Assembly: GCA_965369375.1 (NCBI GenBank)
Contig: CBDUQN010000039.1
Location: 1 to 27,837, forward strand
From: CBDUQN01 sp965369375
Lineage (GTDB): Bacteria; Krumholzibacteriota; Krumholzibacteriia; Krumholzibacteriales; Krumholzibacteriaceae
Length of the DNA stretch: 27,837 nt
Direction of reading: 5' to 3'
Shown here: one piece after another, positions 7,485-15,477 of the stretch
Layout of the letters: each line of letters opens with the position of its first letter
How positions within the stretch are numbered: position 1 is the stretch's first letter
The notes under the pieces: generated by a model
Told to the model about the DNA's origin: nothing
The model's input: the letters and a program-made list of their open reading frames with translations, nothing else
Databases searched by the model: none
Position numbers and translations under genes: made by a program

Positions 7485-8147
7485 TTAGTTTGCATTTTCC
7501 CGGAATATGAGCATCGACCCGCGGCCGCCCGGAAACTCTATCGACGCCTCGAGAGGTATCGCCTCCTGCCCGGCTCCCAGTGCTTCTTTCTCCCAGCCGG
7601 CGCCTTTTACCGTGACGTACGCGCCACCAGGGCCAAGAAGGCGCCGCGCCACGGGCAGCATATCGCCTAGCCTCCCCGCAGCCTTCGAGATGACGATATC
7701 GTAATAGCTCCTCCTGCCATCCTTCGCCGCATCCCCTCCGATCGCCTCTAGCCCCTCCATCCCCAACAGGGCGATAACGCGTTCGAGAAAGAGAAACGGC
7801 TTTCTCTTTCGTTCGAAAAGAGTTATCTCGAACGCAGGGCGGGCGATCTTCCAGATAACGCCCGGGAATCCGGCGCCGGAGCCGACGTCCGCGACGCGGA
7901 TACGCTTCTCGCGGGGCAGCGTTCCGGAGCGTTCTGCATGCTCGAGGAGCATAAAGGAATCGAGCACCTGGTTTTCGAGCGTGCGCCGCAGGTCCCGCTT
8001 CCCCAGCAGATGTATCTTCCCGCTCCACAGAACCACCTCTCCTACGAAGGCCTCGAGATTCGCTGACTGCTCCGCAGAGAGCTTCGACACGCCGCCCTCC
8101 TCGAGAAGGCGAAGCAACCGCCCAATAATGTCTTTATCTTCTTTCAT
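7485..8147 (-). CDS. rsmG: 16S rRNA (guanine-N7) methyltransferase RsmG
   Basis: Methylates N7 of G527 in 16S rRNA using S-adenosylmethionine. It is 220 residues, the usual length for GidB/RsmG. The SAM-binding loop VADVGSGAGFPG is at 85-96. It is preceded by the family segment with LLGKRD and ENQVLDSF (about 47-65) and followed by FERKRKPFLFLERV. It follows mnmG by 17 bases and is the last gene of the rpmH-mnmG block. After it the strand continues through about 320 bases that hold the two parS sites and the par-operon promoter. Loss of RsmG gives low-level streptomycin resistance in other bacteria; nothing here suggests loss. Confidence 0.95.
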   Translation of the reverse strand: MKEDKDIIGRLLRLLEEGGVSKLSAEQSANLEAFVGEVVLWSGKIHLLGKRDLRRTLENQVLDSFMLLEHAERSGTLPREKRIRVADVGSGAGFPGVIWKIARPAFEITLFERKRKPFLFLERVIALLGMEGLEAIGGDAAKDGRRSYYDIVISKAAGRLGDMLPVARRLLGPGGAYVTVKGAGWEKEALGAGQEAIPLEASIEFPGGRGSMLIFRENAN

Positions 8148-8164
8148 CTCATGTAGGTATGCCG

Positions 8165-10039
8165 CTACGCGGGGCAGCGTCGCTTTCGGTCGAGCAGAAC
8201 CATCAGGATGGAGAGATCGGAAGTGCGCACGCCCGAGATCCTCGAAGCTTGCCCCAGCGTTACCGGGCGGAACTTCGCGAGCTTCTCTCGCGCCTCGGCG
8301 CTGAGAGCCCCGTGACCAAATGAAAAATTCCCTGGAATCCGCACCCTGTCGAGGTTGGCGAATCTATCCGCCTCTCTCCGCTGTCTCCGTATGTACCCCT
8401 CATACTTCACCCTGATCTCGAGCGCCTCCTTCTCCCTCTGCCCCAGGCCGAGGCCACCGTCGGGAAAAACCCGTTCGAGCGCCTCGATATCGATACCGGG
8501 GCGGCGAAGAAGTTGCGAAGCCTTCTGCGGCCCACTGACACCACCCTCGATCCCCGGCAACTTCCCGCACGCCTCGGGCGGCACCGACATTTTTCTCATG
8601 CGCCTCTGCGCCCGTCCAACACGCCTGCGGCGCTCGACCGCTTCCTCCCAGAGCTCGCGGGGCAGGAGCCCGAAGCGGACGGCGTATTTCATCAGCCGTT
8701 CATCTGCATTATCCTGCCTGAGCAAGAGCCGGTGCTCGGCCCTCGATGTAAACATCCGGTACGGTTCGTCGATATCCTTCGTGACGAGATCGTCGACGAG
8801 AACGCCAACATATGCCTCGTGGCGGCCCAGCACGAGCGGGCTCATGCCGCCCAGGCTCGCGGCGGCATTGACGCCTGCGATGATTCCCTGTGCGGCGGCC
8901 TCCTCGTACCCCGAAGTCCCGTTGACCTGGCCCGCGAAATAGAGCCCTTCGATCCTGCGCGATTCGAGCGTCGGAAAGAGCTGGTGTGGCGGGAAGAAAT
9001 CATACTCGATCGCATAGCCGTACCGCACGATCTCGGCATCCTCGAGCCCGGGGATCGTCCGCATCATACCCTTCTGTATATCGCGGGGAAGGCTCGTCGC
9101 GAGGCCGTTTATATATATCTCGTCCGTCTCCCGCCCCTCGGGCTCGAGAAAGAGCTGGTGGCGGTTGCGGTCGGGGAAACGGACGACCTTGTCCTCTATC
9201 GATGGGCAGTAGCGAGGTCCGACGCCCTTTATCCTCCCCGTATAGAGGGGGGACCTGTCGAGACCGCTTCGAATGACATCGTGCGTCTTCTCGTTGGTAT
9301 ACGTGATATGGCACGGGACCTGGTCGACGTCGAGGTCCTCCGTTCTGAAAGAGAAGGGGGTCGGATGATCGTCACCGGGCTGCTCGGTGCATCGCGAGAA
9401 ATCGATGCTGCCCCGCCTCAGGCGCGCCGGCGTGCCGGTCTTGAGGCGGCCCCGCTCTACTCCCAGCTCTGCGATACACTCGGAAAGCTCGCACGAAGCC
9501 GGCTCGCCCTCCCTGCCGCCGGGAAAATGCTCCTCACCGATATGCATCAGGCCGTTGGGAAAGGTCCCGAGCGCAAGAATGACCTTTCTGCTCGCAAACC
9601 GCTCTCCGCCTTTCGTGGCGACACCGGTGATGCGGCCGCGGGAGACGAGCAGCCGGGTGACCTCTCCCTCGAGAAGCGTGAGGTTCTCCTGGGACTCGAG
9701 CCTCTCCAGCATCCTTCGGTGGTACGCCGCTTTATCCGCCTGGGCCCTCGGAGACCATACGGCGGGCCCTTTCGCCCTGTTGAGCATCCGAAACTGTATG
9801 CCGGCCTCATCGATGCAGAGCGCCATCTCACCGCCGAGCGCGTCGACCTCCCGCACGAGCTGCCCCTTGGCGAGACCGCCGATCGCGGGATTGCAGGGCA
9901 TTCGCGCGATGTCGCCGAAGCTGATCGTTGCGAGCAGCACGACGAATCCCATTCTCGAGGCTGCGAGCGTCGCCTCGCAGCCGGCGTGACCGCCGCCGAC
10001 GACGATGATGTCAAACGAGCTTATCGAAATATTGTTCAT
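8165..10039 (-). CDS. mnmG: tRNA uridine-5-carboxymethylaminomethyl synthesis enzyme MnmG (GidA)
   Basis: FAD-dependent partner of MnmE in the MnmEG complex, which installs the cmnm5 group at U34 of certain tRNAs. It is 624 residues, full length. The FAD Rossmann motif VVGGGHAGCEA is at 14-24. Other landmarks are PCNPAIGGLAKGQLVREVDALGG (family signature, about 49-71), LKTGTPARL, and the C-terminal helical part (YEGYIRRQ, LTLGQASRISGV-like ending) used to contact tRNA. The ATG at 10039 has only a weak ribosome-binding site in an AT-rich 40-base leader after mnmE. It is co-transcribed with mnmE upstream and rsmG downstream, the common bacterial order. Confidence 0.97.
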   Translation of the reverse strand: MNNISISSFDIIVVGGGHAGCEATLAASRMGFVVLLATISFGDIARMPCNPAIGGLAKGQLVREVDALGGEMALCIDEAGIQFRMLNRAKGPAVWSPRAQADKAAYHRRMLERLESQENLTLLEGEVTRLLVSRGRITGVATKGGERFASRKVILALGTFPNGLMHIGEEHFPGGREGEPASCELSECIAELGVERGRLKTGTPARLRRGSIDFSRCTEQPGDDHPTPFSFRTEDLDVDQVPCHITYTNEKTHDVIRSGLDRSPLYTGRIKGVGPRYCPSIEDKVVRFPDRNRHQLFLEPEGRETDEIYINGLATSLPRDIQKGMMRTIPGLEDAEIVRYGYAIEYDFFPPHQLFPTLESRRIEGLYFAGQVNGTSGYEEAAAQGIIAGVNAAASLGGMSPLVLGRHEAYVGVLVDDLVTKDIDEPYRMFTSRAEHRLLLRQDNADERLMKYAVRFGLLPRELWEEAVERRRRVGRAQRRMRKMSVPPEACGKLPGIEGGVSGPQKASQLLRRPGIDIEALERVFPDGGLGLGQREKEALEIRVKYEGYIRRQRREADRFANLDRVRIPGNFSFGHGALSAEAREKLAKFRPVTLGQASRISGVRTSDLSILMVLLDRKRRCPA

Positions 10040-10079
10040 AATTATTATTAATAACTCTGTAACTTATTATATAGCTTTA

Positions 10080-11447
10080 TTATTTCCCTATGCAGAAGGT
10101 TGTGAAGATCGCATCGAGGAGGTTTTCGACTATCGATCGCCCCGTTACCTTCCCGCAGGCATCCGCGGCCGCCCTTAGCTCGACGCTCAGGATTTCCGCG
10201 GGAGCGCCCTCATCCACCACAACCTCGAGTCTCGAGAGGGCCTCGTCCGCCTCCCGGAGCGCGGCTGCCTGCCTAGCATTCACCGCGATTCGTTCCCTGC
10301 TCATTTCTTCGGTCTCGCTTTGAATCGAATTGTGCGATATCAGCTGCCTGAGCTCTTCGAGCCCCTCACCGGTGAGCGCGGAGACCGCCGTCACCGCCCC
10401 GGTGCCGAGAAACTCCCGTGCCTGCTCCACCGACGCTGCGAGACCGAGATCGCACTTGTTGAGAACACAGAGCGGCTTGCGGGGACCGAGCCTCTGAAGC
10501 TCGTTTTTGCTCTCATCACCAAGCTCGATCGATCCATCGATGACGAAGAGAACGAGATCGGCCCGCCCTGCCGCCTCTCTTCCGATAGATATCCCTTTCG
10601 CCTCTATCTCGCACCCCGTGTCCGCTATCCCCGCAGTGTCCTCGAGGCAGTAAGTGAACCCGCCGATGTGAATCCGCTCTCTGAGAATGTCGCGGGTCGT
10701 TCCGGGGATGGCGGAAACGATCGCCCGCTCTTCTCCGAGGAGCGCGTTGTAGATGCTGCTTTTTCCTGCGTTGCGAGGCCCGAGTATCGTAACGCGGATT
10801 CCGTTTCGCAGCTTTCCCCCGGCGATCTCCGAATCGAGCAGGCGCCGAATGGTTTCTCTCAGGCCGGCCGCGGCGCTTCCCAGCGCACCGGATGAGTACG
10901 TTTCGATATCTTCCTCGGAAAAATCTATCGACAATTCAACGAGCGCCAGTTGTTCGAGAAGCACCTTCTCGATCTCCTGCACTTTTTTCGACAGACCGCC
11001 TTCGAGATGTTCGATCGCAACGCGGCGCTGCAGCTTCGTTTCGGCGGAGATCAAATCGGCTACCGCCTCGGCCTGAACGAGATCGAGCCTGCCATTGAGG
11101 AAAGCCCTCTTGGTAAACTCTCCCGGTCCCGCCCCCCTCGCTCCAGCGCGCAAAATCTCTTCGATGATCTCAGAGACAACCTGCATGCTCCCGTGGCACG
11201 ATATCTCGACGACGTCCTCTCCCGTGTAGCTGTCGGGAGCTCGCATCACCACGGCGAGAACCTCGTCGAGCGGTTCACCGTTCCCGTCGCTGAGCACTCG
11301 CCGGTATAATTTGTGGGATGTCCCGTTGGCGGCGCCCGGGGCCAGAGCGTCGAGGATGTCAACGGCTTCGGATCCGGAGATACGAATAACCGCGATGCCT
11401 GACGCCCCTGGTGGCGTGCTCAGGGCTACAACAGTGTCTCTGTCCAT
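10080..11447 (-). CDS. mnmE: tRNA modification GTPase MnmE (TrmE)
   Basis: Potassium-activated GTPase that works with MnmG on tRNA wobble uridines, 455 residues. The N-terminal folate-binding domain (about 1-120) starts DTVVALSTPPGASGIAVIRISG. The G domain is inserted in the helical domain: G1 GPRNAGKS (223-230), G2 PGTTRD (248-253), G3 DTAG (270-273) and G4 NKCD. The C-terminus ends CIGK with the conserved catalytic-site Cys452. It starts 55 bases after jag. I see no clear Shine-Dalgarno before the ATG, so it may depend on translation from upstream or be leader-poor. The G1 loop has Arg at the position usually occupied by Pro/Asn neighbours, a minor change. Confidence 0.97.
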   Translation of the reverse strand: MDRDTVVALSTPPGASGIAVIRISGSEAVDILDALAPGAANGTSHKLYRRVLSDGNGEPLDEVLAVVMRAPDSYTGEDVVEISCHGSMQVVSEIIEEILRAGARGAGPGEFTKRAFLNGRLDLVQAEAVADLISAETKLQRRVAIEHLEGGLSKKVQEIEKVLLEQLALVELSIDFSEEDIETYSSGALGSAAAGLRETIRRLLDSEIAGGKLRNGIRVTILGPRNAGKSSIYNALLGEERAIVSAIPGTTRDILRERIHIGGFTYCLEDTAGIADTGCEIEAKGISIGREAAGRADLVLFVIDGSIELGDESKNELQRLGPRKPLCVLNKCDLGLAASVEQAREFLGTGAVTAVSALTGEGLEELRQLISHNSIQSETEEMSRERIAVNARQAAALREADEALSRLEVVVDEGAPAEILSVELRAAADACGKVTGRSIVENLLDAIFTTFCIGK

Positions 11448-11502
11448 GGCTGATCGTGTGCTGCGCCGGTTGGCTGTTGTCCGAGTATGTGCGCGCCGCG
11501 CC

Positions 11503-12216
11503 CTATCGTCTTCTGCGCGAGTCGTCCCTCGGCGGCCGGTTTCTGTTTTCGTTTCCGCTCACCGGTGAAACGCACACCTTGCGCATCTCCCCGTCACCCA
11601 CGGTGTATGTCGTTACCCCCGCTTTTTCGGCGAGGGTCACATGAATGATCCTGCGCTCGGACGACTTCATAGGCTCGAGGGCGACTTCCCGGCCGGAATT
11701 CCTCGCTCTTTCGGCGGCTTTGAGGGCCTTCTGCTTGAGAATCTCCTCCCGGTTTCTCAGATAGCCGCCGATATCCAGCGTCAGCCTCTGATAGCCTCCC
11801 ATGCTTCGCGAAACGATCCGGCCGACGAGGTGCTGCAACGATGTGAGCGTATCTCCCTTTCTGCCGATGAGCAGTCCGTCCACTCCGGCGGTCTCCATGT
11901 TTATATAGGTCGCATCCCCATCCTCCTCGGTGAAGAGGCGGTAGTTCACATCAAGACATTCCATGATCACGCCTGCTACGCTGTCTACGATCTCCTCGAT
12001 CCCCTTGCTGCTCTTTTTCCTCGTAACACGAATGCGAGCGTCCTTGACTCCGAACAGGTTGAGAATGCCCCTCTGTCCGGCTTCGAGTATCTCGATCTCC
12101 ACTTCGTTTATCCGGGCGTTCAAGCTGTCGAGCGCCTTCTCGAGCGCCTTCTCAACGGTCTTGCCCGTTGATTCAATCGAATTCCTTCCCTTTCCCGTTC
12201 TGCTCGTGCCTTCCAT
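11503..12216 (-). CDS. jag: KhpB/Jag family RNA-binding protein (Jag-N, KH, R3H)
   Basis: Single-stranded RNA-binding protein that in other bacteria partners KhpA and affects cell elongation. It is 237 residues. The Jag-N domain is at about 14-66 (KTVEKALEKALDSLN, ILNLFGVKDARIRV). The KH domain has the loop GLLIGRKGDTL (114-124) in place of canonical GxxG. The R3H domain is at about 165-215, with Arg188 and His192 (SERRIIHVTL). A short Arg-rich tail follows. It lies 18 bases after yidC, with GGGGAG before the ATG, in the order found from Firmicutes to Bacteroidota. Confidence in the family is high; its targets are unknown. Confidence 0.93.
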   Translation of the reverse strand: MEGTSRTGKGRNSIESTGKTVEKALEKALDSLNARINEVEIEILEAGQRGILNLFGVKDARIRVTRKKSSKGIEEIVDSVAGVIMECLDVNYRLFTEEDGDATYINMETAGVDGLLIGRKGDTLTSLQHLVGRIVSRSMGGYQRLTLDIGGYLRNREEILKQKALKAAERARNSGREVALEPMKSSERRIIHVTLAEKAGVTTYTVGDGEMRKVCVSPVSGNENRNRPPRDDSRRRR

Positions 12217-12234
12217 TGTTTATCTCCCCGCTTC

Positions 12235-14133
12235 CTAATGATATGTTCCACGCTTACTTTTTCGGCGGCGCGCCTTCCCGCCTTTTTTCGACGCTGCTCG
12301 GCGGGATTCACCTTCGCGCCCGTCATCTGCAGCCGCCGACTTGCCGGCGTCAGGTTTGGCTTCGGGGGGCTCCTGCGAACCGGAAACTTCTTCCTCGTCA
12401 TCCGCACCCGTGTGGATATAGTACTGCTGAATAATGGACATCACGGTATTGATGGTCCAGTAGAGTACGAGCCCGGACGGCATGCCGTAAAAGAAGACTG
12501 TCAGGATGATGGGCATCATAGTCGACATCATCTTCGTCTGCATCGCCGGCGTCTCTCCGCCTGTTGGGGAACCTCCCAGCTTCGACTGCGCGTACATACC
12601 TACTCCCATGAGGATCGGCAGCAGGTGGAATTCGTTGCCGAGAAACGGCAGCTTCGCACCTATTTTAAAGAGGACGTCAGGAGAGGACAGGTCGTTGATC
12701 CAGAGAACGAATGAGGCGCCCCGCAACTCTATGGTATTGGATAGAACCCTGAAAAGCGCATAAAACACCGGCATCTGAAGAAGCAGCGGGAGACAACCGC
12801 CGAGGGGATTAACCCCCGCTTCCTTGTAGAGCTTCGTCATCTGCTTGTTGAGCTTCTCCCGGTCGTCTTTGTGTTTTTCCTGCAGCTCCTTGAGCCTCGG
12901 CTGGAGCTTCTGCATATCTTTCATCGATTTCATGCTCTTGTGCGTGAGGCGGTAAAAGAGCACCTTCGTCAAAAAGGAGAGGAGTATGATAATCACTCCG
13001 TAGTTCGGTATGAACCGCCTGAGGAATACCATGAGCCTCAGAATGAATATGCTGAAGAACCGAAGCGCCCCGAGGTCGATCGTTTTCTCGAGACCGAGGC
13101 CGTACGCCTTGAGTCCTTTCATGTCGAGGGGCCCAAGGTAGCATATATAGCTATCGTCTATTTCTCTCGGATTTCCCCTGAACTCGTACCCGATTTCGTA
13201 CCCGACGAATCCTTCACTCTTGTCGCCGAGCATCGACAGGGTGCCCGCGCGCTGCCGCTCAGGGATGAGTGCGCTCAGAAAATACTTTGACCGCGATCCC
13301 GCCCAAACGATCATCCCATCGTGTTCCATACGGGATGTCTTCCCGAATTTTCCAGCTGATTTCTTGTAAAACTCCTCGCCGACCTTACCCATCGAAGCGA
13401 ACTGCCGCCTGTCCGCCCGCTCATCCTTCTCGGTAACGGCCATGCCGCATTCCCATGAAACGGAATAGCTATCCGCATCCTTTAAACTCCCCTCCCGCTT
13501 TAGAACTATCCCGAGCCGCACCTCGTATCCGCCCCTCACAAACTCGAACCGCTTCTCTACATACTCGCCATTCTCCCCCGCCCACCTGAAGGTCACGGTC
13601 GCCGATTCGAGCTGCTCGCCGAGCACGATCTCGGTATCCTCCGACACAGGCCTGCCGTTAACGATCGTTTCGAATGGCGTGCGCGAGAGCGGCGTGCGCC
13701 TATCCCCCTCGATCATCGAAAGAGCAAACCCTCCTTCTGCGCCTTCCGGCACTAGTTCGACGAGTCCCCCCGCCTTCCGGGCGAAGTCGAGAAGCTCCAC
13801 GCTCCTCACCTCTCCACCCATGCTGCTGAGGCCAACCTTCATCTTTTCGGTGACAACAGTGAGCGACAGTTGCTCCGCCGCCGCTGCCGCGGGAGTGGTG
13901 ATTTCACGCTCCCGTGGCGCCACGTCCCCGCCAATTTCTTCCGATTCCGCCGGCGCCTCCCCCTCCCAGGTGGAGCGCTCGAGGGCGGCAAGGGAATCTG
14001 CAATCGCCTTGTCGCGAAACTCGATCATTCTCTGCTGCCTGAGCGCTTTCTGTTTCGGCGCTATATAGAAGTAGTTCCAGGCAAAGAGAACGGCTATTGT
14101 CATCAGAATTGCAAAAAGTGAACGTCTATCCAT
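12235..14133 (-). CDS. yidC: membrane protein insertase YidC (Oxa1 family)
   Basis: Inner-membrane insertase and Sec assistant, 632 residues. It begins with a signal-anchor helix (LFAILMTIAVLFAWNYFYIA). A long periplasmic beta-sandwich domain (about 60-350) is typical of Gram-negative YidC. The conserved core follows: NYGVIIILLSFLTKVLFYRL, MQKLQPRLKELQEKHKDD, NPLGGCLPLLLQMPVFYALF. The hydrophilic-groove arginine of E. coli YidC is a lysine here, as in many FCB bacteria. The C-terminal 60 or so residues first run acidic, then Lys/Arg-rich, resembling ribosome-binding tails. AAGGAGCGT precedes the ATG. It sits between yidD (75-base gap) and jag. Confidence 0.97.
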   Translation of the reverse strand: MDRRSLFAILMTIAVLFAWNYFYIAPKQKALRQQRMIEFRDKAIADSLAALERSTWEGEAPAESEEIGGDVAPREREITTPAAAAAEQLSLTVVTEKMKVGLSSMGGEVRSVELLDFARKAGGLVELVPEGAEGGFALSMIEGDRRTPLSRTPFETIVNGRPVSEDTEIVLGEQLESATVTFRWAGENGEYVEKRFEFVRGGYEVRLGIVLKREGSLKDADSYSVSWECGMAVTEKDERADRRQFASMGKVGEEFYKKSAGKFGKTSRMEHDGMIVWAGSRSKYFLSALIPERQRAGTLSMLGDKSEGFVGYEIGYEFRGNPREIDDSYICYLGPLDMKGLKAYGLGLEKTIDLGALRFFSIFILRLMVFLRRFIPNYGVIIILLSFLTKVLFYRLTHKSMKSMKDMQKLQPRLKELQEKHKDDREKLNKQMTKLYKEAGVNPLGGCLPLLLQMPVFYALFRVLSNTIELRGASFVLWINDLSSPDVLFKIGAKLPFLGNEFHLLPILMGVGMYAQSKLGGSPTGGETPAMQTKMMSTMMPIILTVFFYGMPSGLVLYWTINTVMSIIQQYYIHTGADDEEEVSGSQEPPEAKPDAGKSAAADDGREGESRRAASKKGGKARRRKSKRGTYH

Positions 14134-14157
14134 ACGCTCCTTCCCTTCGGGAAGCCG

Positions 14158-14181
14158 ATTGGCTACATAATTGGCTACATA
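14158..14181. repeat. perfect tandem duplication of a 12-mer in the yidD-yidC gap
   Basis: ATTGGCTACATA occurs twice head-to-tail (14158-14169 and 14170-14181) in the 75 bases between yidD and yidC, just upstream of the yidC ribosome-binding site on the minus strand. No other copy was noticed in the window. Confidence 0.9.
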
Positions 14182-14208
14182 TCAGCACGCTTTGAGTAAC
14201 GGCGCGAA

Positions 14209-14433
14209 TCAGCGCACGGGGTCATACCCGCCGCTCGAGAAGGGATGACACCGGAGGATCCTGCGAAGCGCCAGCCACCCGCCCCTGAAAGGGCCGTATC
14301 GCGTAATGGCGCCCTCGGCATACTCCGAGCAGGAAGGTGCAAATCTGCAGACTGGTGGATGATAAGGCGATAATGCGGTCTTGTATAAACGCACGGCCGC
14401 GAGGCCGACTCTCGTCAGAATCCTTGATATCAT
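14209..14433 (-). CDS. yidD: membrane protein insertion efficiency factor YidD
   Basis: Small amphipathic protein, 74 residues, that assists YidC-dependent insertion at the inner face of the membrane. It shows the family core LYKTALSP, CRFAPSCSEYAEGAI, GPFRGGWLALRRILRCHPFSSGGYDPV, with the conserved cysteines in CRFAPSCSEY and RCHP. The ATG overlaps the rnpA stop in an ATGA (14430-14433), so the two are translationally coupled. This is the typical rpmH-rnpA-yidD-yidC order. Confidence 0.96.
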   Translation of the reverse strand: MISRILTRVGLAAVRLYKTALSPYHPPVCRFAPSCSEYAEGAITRYGPFRGGWLALRRILRCHPFSSGGYDPVR

Positions 14434-14783
14434 CCGTGTTGTGCTATTAGTCCAGCCCTTCCCAGCGAGCTTTCCACATCTTTGAGCAGTTCTTGATATG
14501 ATGTCTCTCCCGGGCCAAAAGAGGCTATAAACACTATCCAGAGATTCTTCTCGTTGATTCCGTCTTTCAGTTTTCTGAATATCTCCCGCATCTGCCTCTT
14601 CACCTTGTTCCGCTGATACGCTTTTCCTATTTTCTTGCTCGCAACAAAACCGGGAAGTATTCCCTCGTTACCGGTCTTGAGGTGGTAGATAATTACGTTA
14701 CGCCCGGCCTCCCGAGTTCCTTCTCTGTAAACGAGGCCAAACTGCCCCTTGTTTCTCAGTCCCCGTGACGCCATTCGGCACAT
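14430..14783 (-). CDS. rnpA: ribonuclease P protein component
   Basis: Protein subunit of RNase P, which matures the 5' ends of tRNAs together with the RNA subunit (not in this window). It is 117 residues. The signature helix with the RNR motif is QRNKVKRQMREIFR (about 57-70), preceded by FVASKKIGKA. The basic N-terminus is GLRNKGQFGLVYREG. The start at 14783 lies 14 bases after rpmH. An in-frame ATG three codons later (14774) is also possible, since neither has a strong ribosome-binding site. It overlaps yidD by 4 bases. Confidence 0.95.
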   Translation of the reverse strand: MCRMASRGLRNKGQFGLVYREGTREAGRNVIIYHLKTGNEGILPGFVASKKIGKAYQRNKVKRQMREIFRKLKDGINEKNLWIVFIASFGPGETSYQELLKDVESSLGRAGLIAQHG

Positions 14784-14797
14784 TCTTCATTTAAAGA

Positions 14798-14932
14798 CTA
14801 AACGGCCAGACGTGTTCTGCCTTTGGCTCTCCTCCTTTTCAGAACTAAGCGGCCATTTTTCGTGCTCATTCTCTTTCTGAATCCGTGCGTTCTCTTTCTT
14901 CTCGTATTATGCGGCTGATATGTACGCTTCAT
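14798..14932 (-). CDS. rpmH: 50S ribosomal protein L34
   Basis: A 44-residue, extremely basic protein, read directly from the minus strand. It begins MKRTYQPHNTRRKRTHGFR, continues through RMSTKNGRLVLKRRRAKGR, and ends TRLAV before a TAG stop. This is a textbook L34 with the MKRTYQP start and the GR-VL-RRR-KGR core. GGGAG lies about 10 bases before the ATG. It heads the leftward operon with rnpA, and is the closest minus-strand gene to the origin. Confidence 0.98.
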   Translation of the reverse strand: MKRTYQPHNTRRKRTHGFRKRMSTKNGRLVLKRRRAKGRTRLAV

Positions 14933-15477
14933 TTTCTTTTTCTCCCGATATTCGTCCCACGCTTCGCGCAATAGAGAGCAATTTCGTATAATATAAACAA
15001 TACACAGTAGAAAAGCTTGAAATTTTTGTCAAGAATTTTATGGTCCATTTCATTATCTCCTTATACTACGTGCATTTTCGCCTCTTGGTATTTTCCCCCA
15101 AAACCATCCACACCCTCCTGCGAGTTCCGTTAATATATTTAACGCGCTTATGTGCCTGTAAATCAATCCCTTAGAAAATAACTCCACAGCGATCCAAAAT
15201 TCCCTTGCCTCGTTGCGTGGCCACATGATACATTACCCTCCGCGGGATGAGGGAATTTTCCTCCCTAGCGAGCATTACCACCAGGGTCACACATCTTAAC
15301 TGCTAATATCGAACGGAAATGTGGAAAACGCTCAGGAAACATATTTGCTAACCCGCCAAACCTGTTGTTCGCATTAAAGTTGTCGAGTTGTCCACATTCG
15401 TGGAAAACTTGGGTATCCCGATGGGGATTGGAAAACTCCCCTGAGTGGGCGTCTTTTTCTCTTTGGAGCCCGGTACG
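14933..15477. other. oriC: rpmH-dnaA intergenic region: upstream part of a bipartite oriC and divergent promoters
   Basis: This 545-base stretch has no supportable gene and is AT-rich in its first 210 bases. DnaA-box-like 9-mers (against TTATCCACA) are TTGTCCACA (15388-15396, plus, 8/9), TTTTCCACA (15320-15328, minus, 8/9), TTTTCCACG (15399-15407, minus, 7/9) and CCATCCACA (15104-15112, plus, 7/9). The box pair at 15388-15407 is inverted with a 2-base gap, about 70 bases before the dnaA start, a position suited to DnaA autoregulation. A short palindrome GTTAA-TATAT-TTAAC is at 15129-15143. The rpmH promoter is at 15004-15032. I could not define a dnaA promoter. That this is part of the origin is inferred from box content and gene context. 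Confidence 0.7.
15004..15032 (-). promoter_or_regulatory. candidate rpmH operon promoter
   Basis: On the minus strand a perfect TTGACA (15032-15027) is followed, after 17 bases, by TACTGT (15009-15004; 3/6 to TATAAT). This places transcription about 65-75 bases before the rpmH ATG. The -35 and spacing are ideal, the -10 is weak. Confidence 0.5.

Noticed and set aside
7213..8028. 271-codon minus-strand frame over the parS region and rsmG
   Set aside because: Highly Arg-rich and out of frame with rsmG, covers promoter and parS sites; an artefact of GC-rich sequence.
8513..10051. Long open frame (512 codons) on the plus strand
   Set aside because: It is fully antisense to mnmG, shows no recognisable domain, and arises from the GC-rich codon pattern of mnmG.
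10040..10079. TATAAT-like element in the mnmE-mnmG gap as an mnmG promoter
   Set aside because: The -10 match is good but no acceptable -35 hexamer is found at 16-18 bases; AT-rich leaders give such matches by chance.
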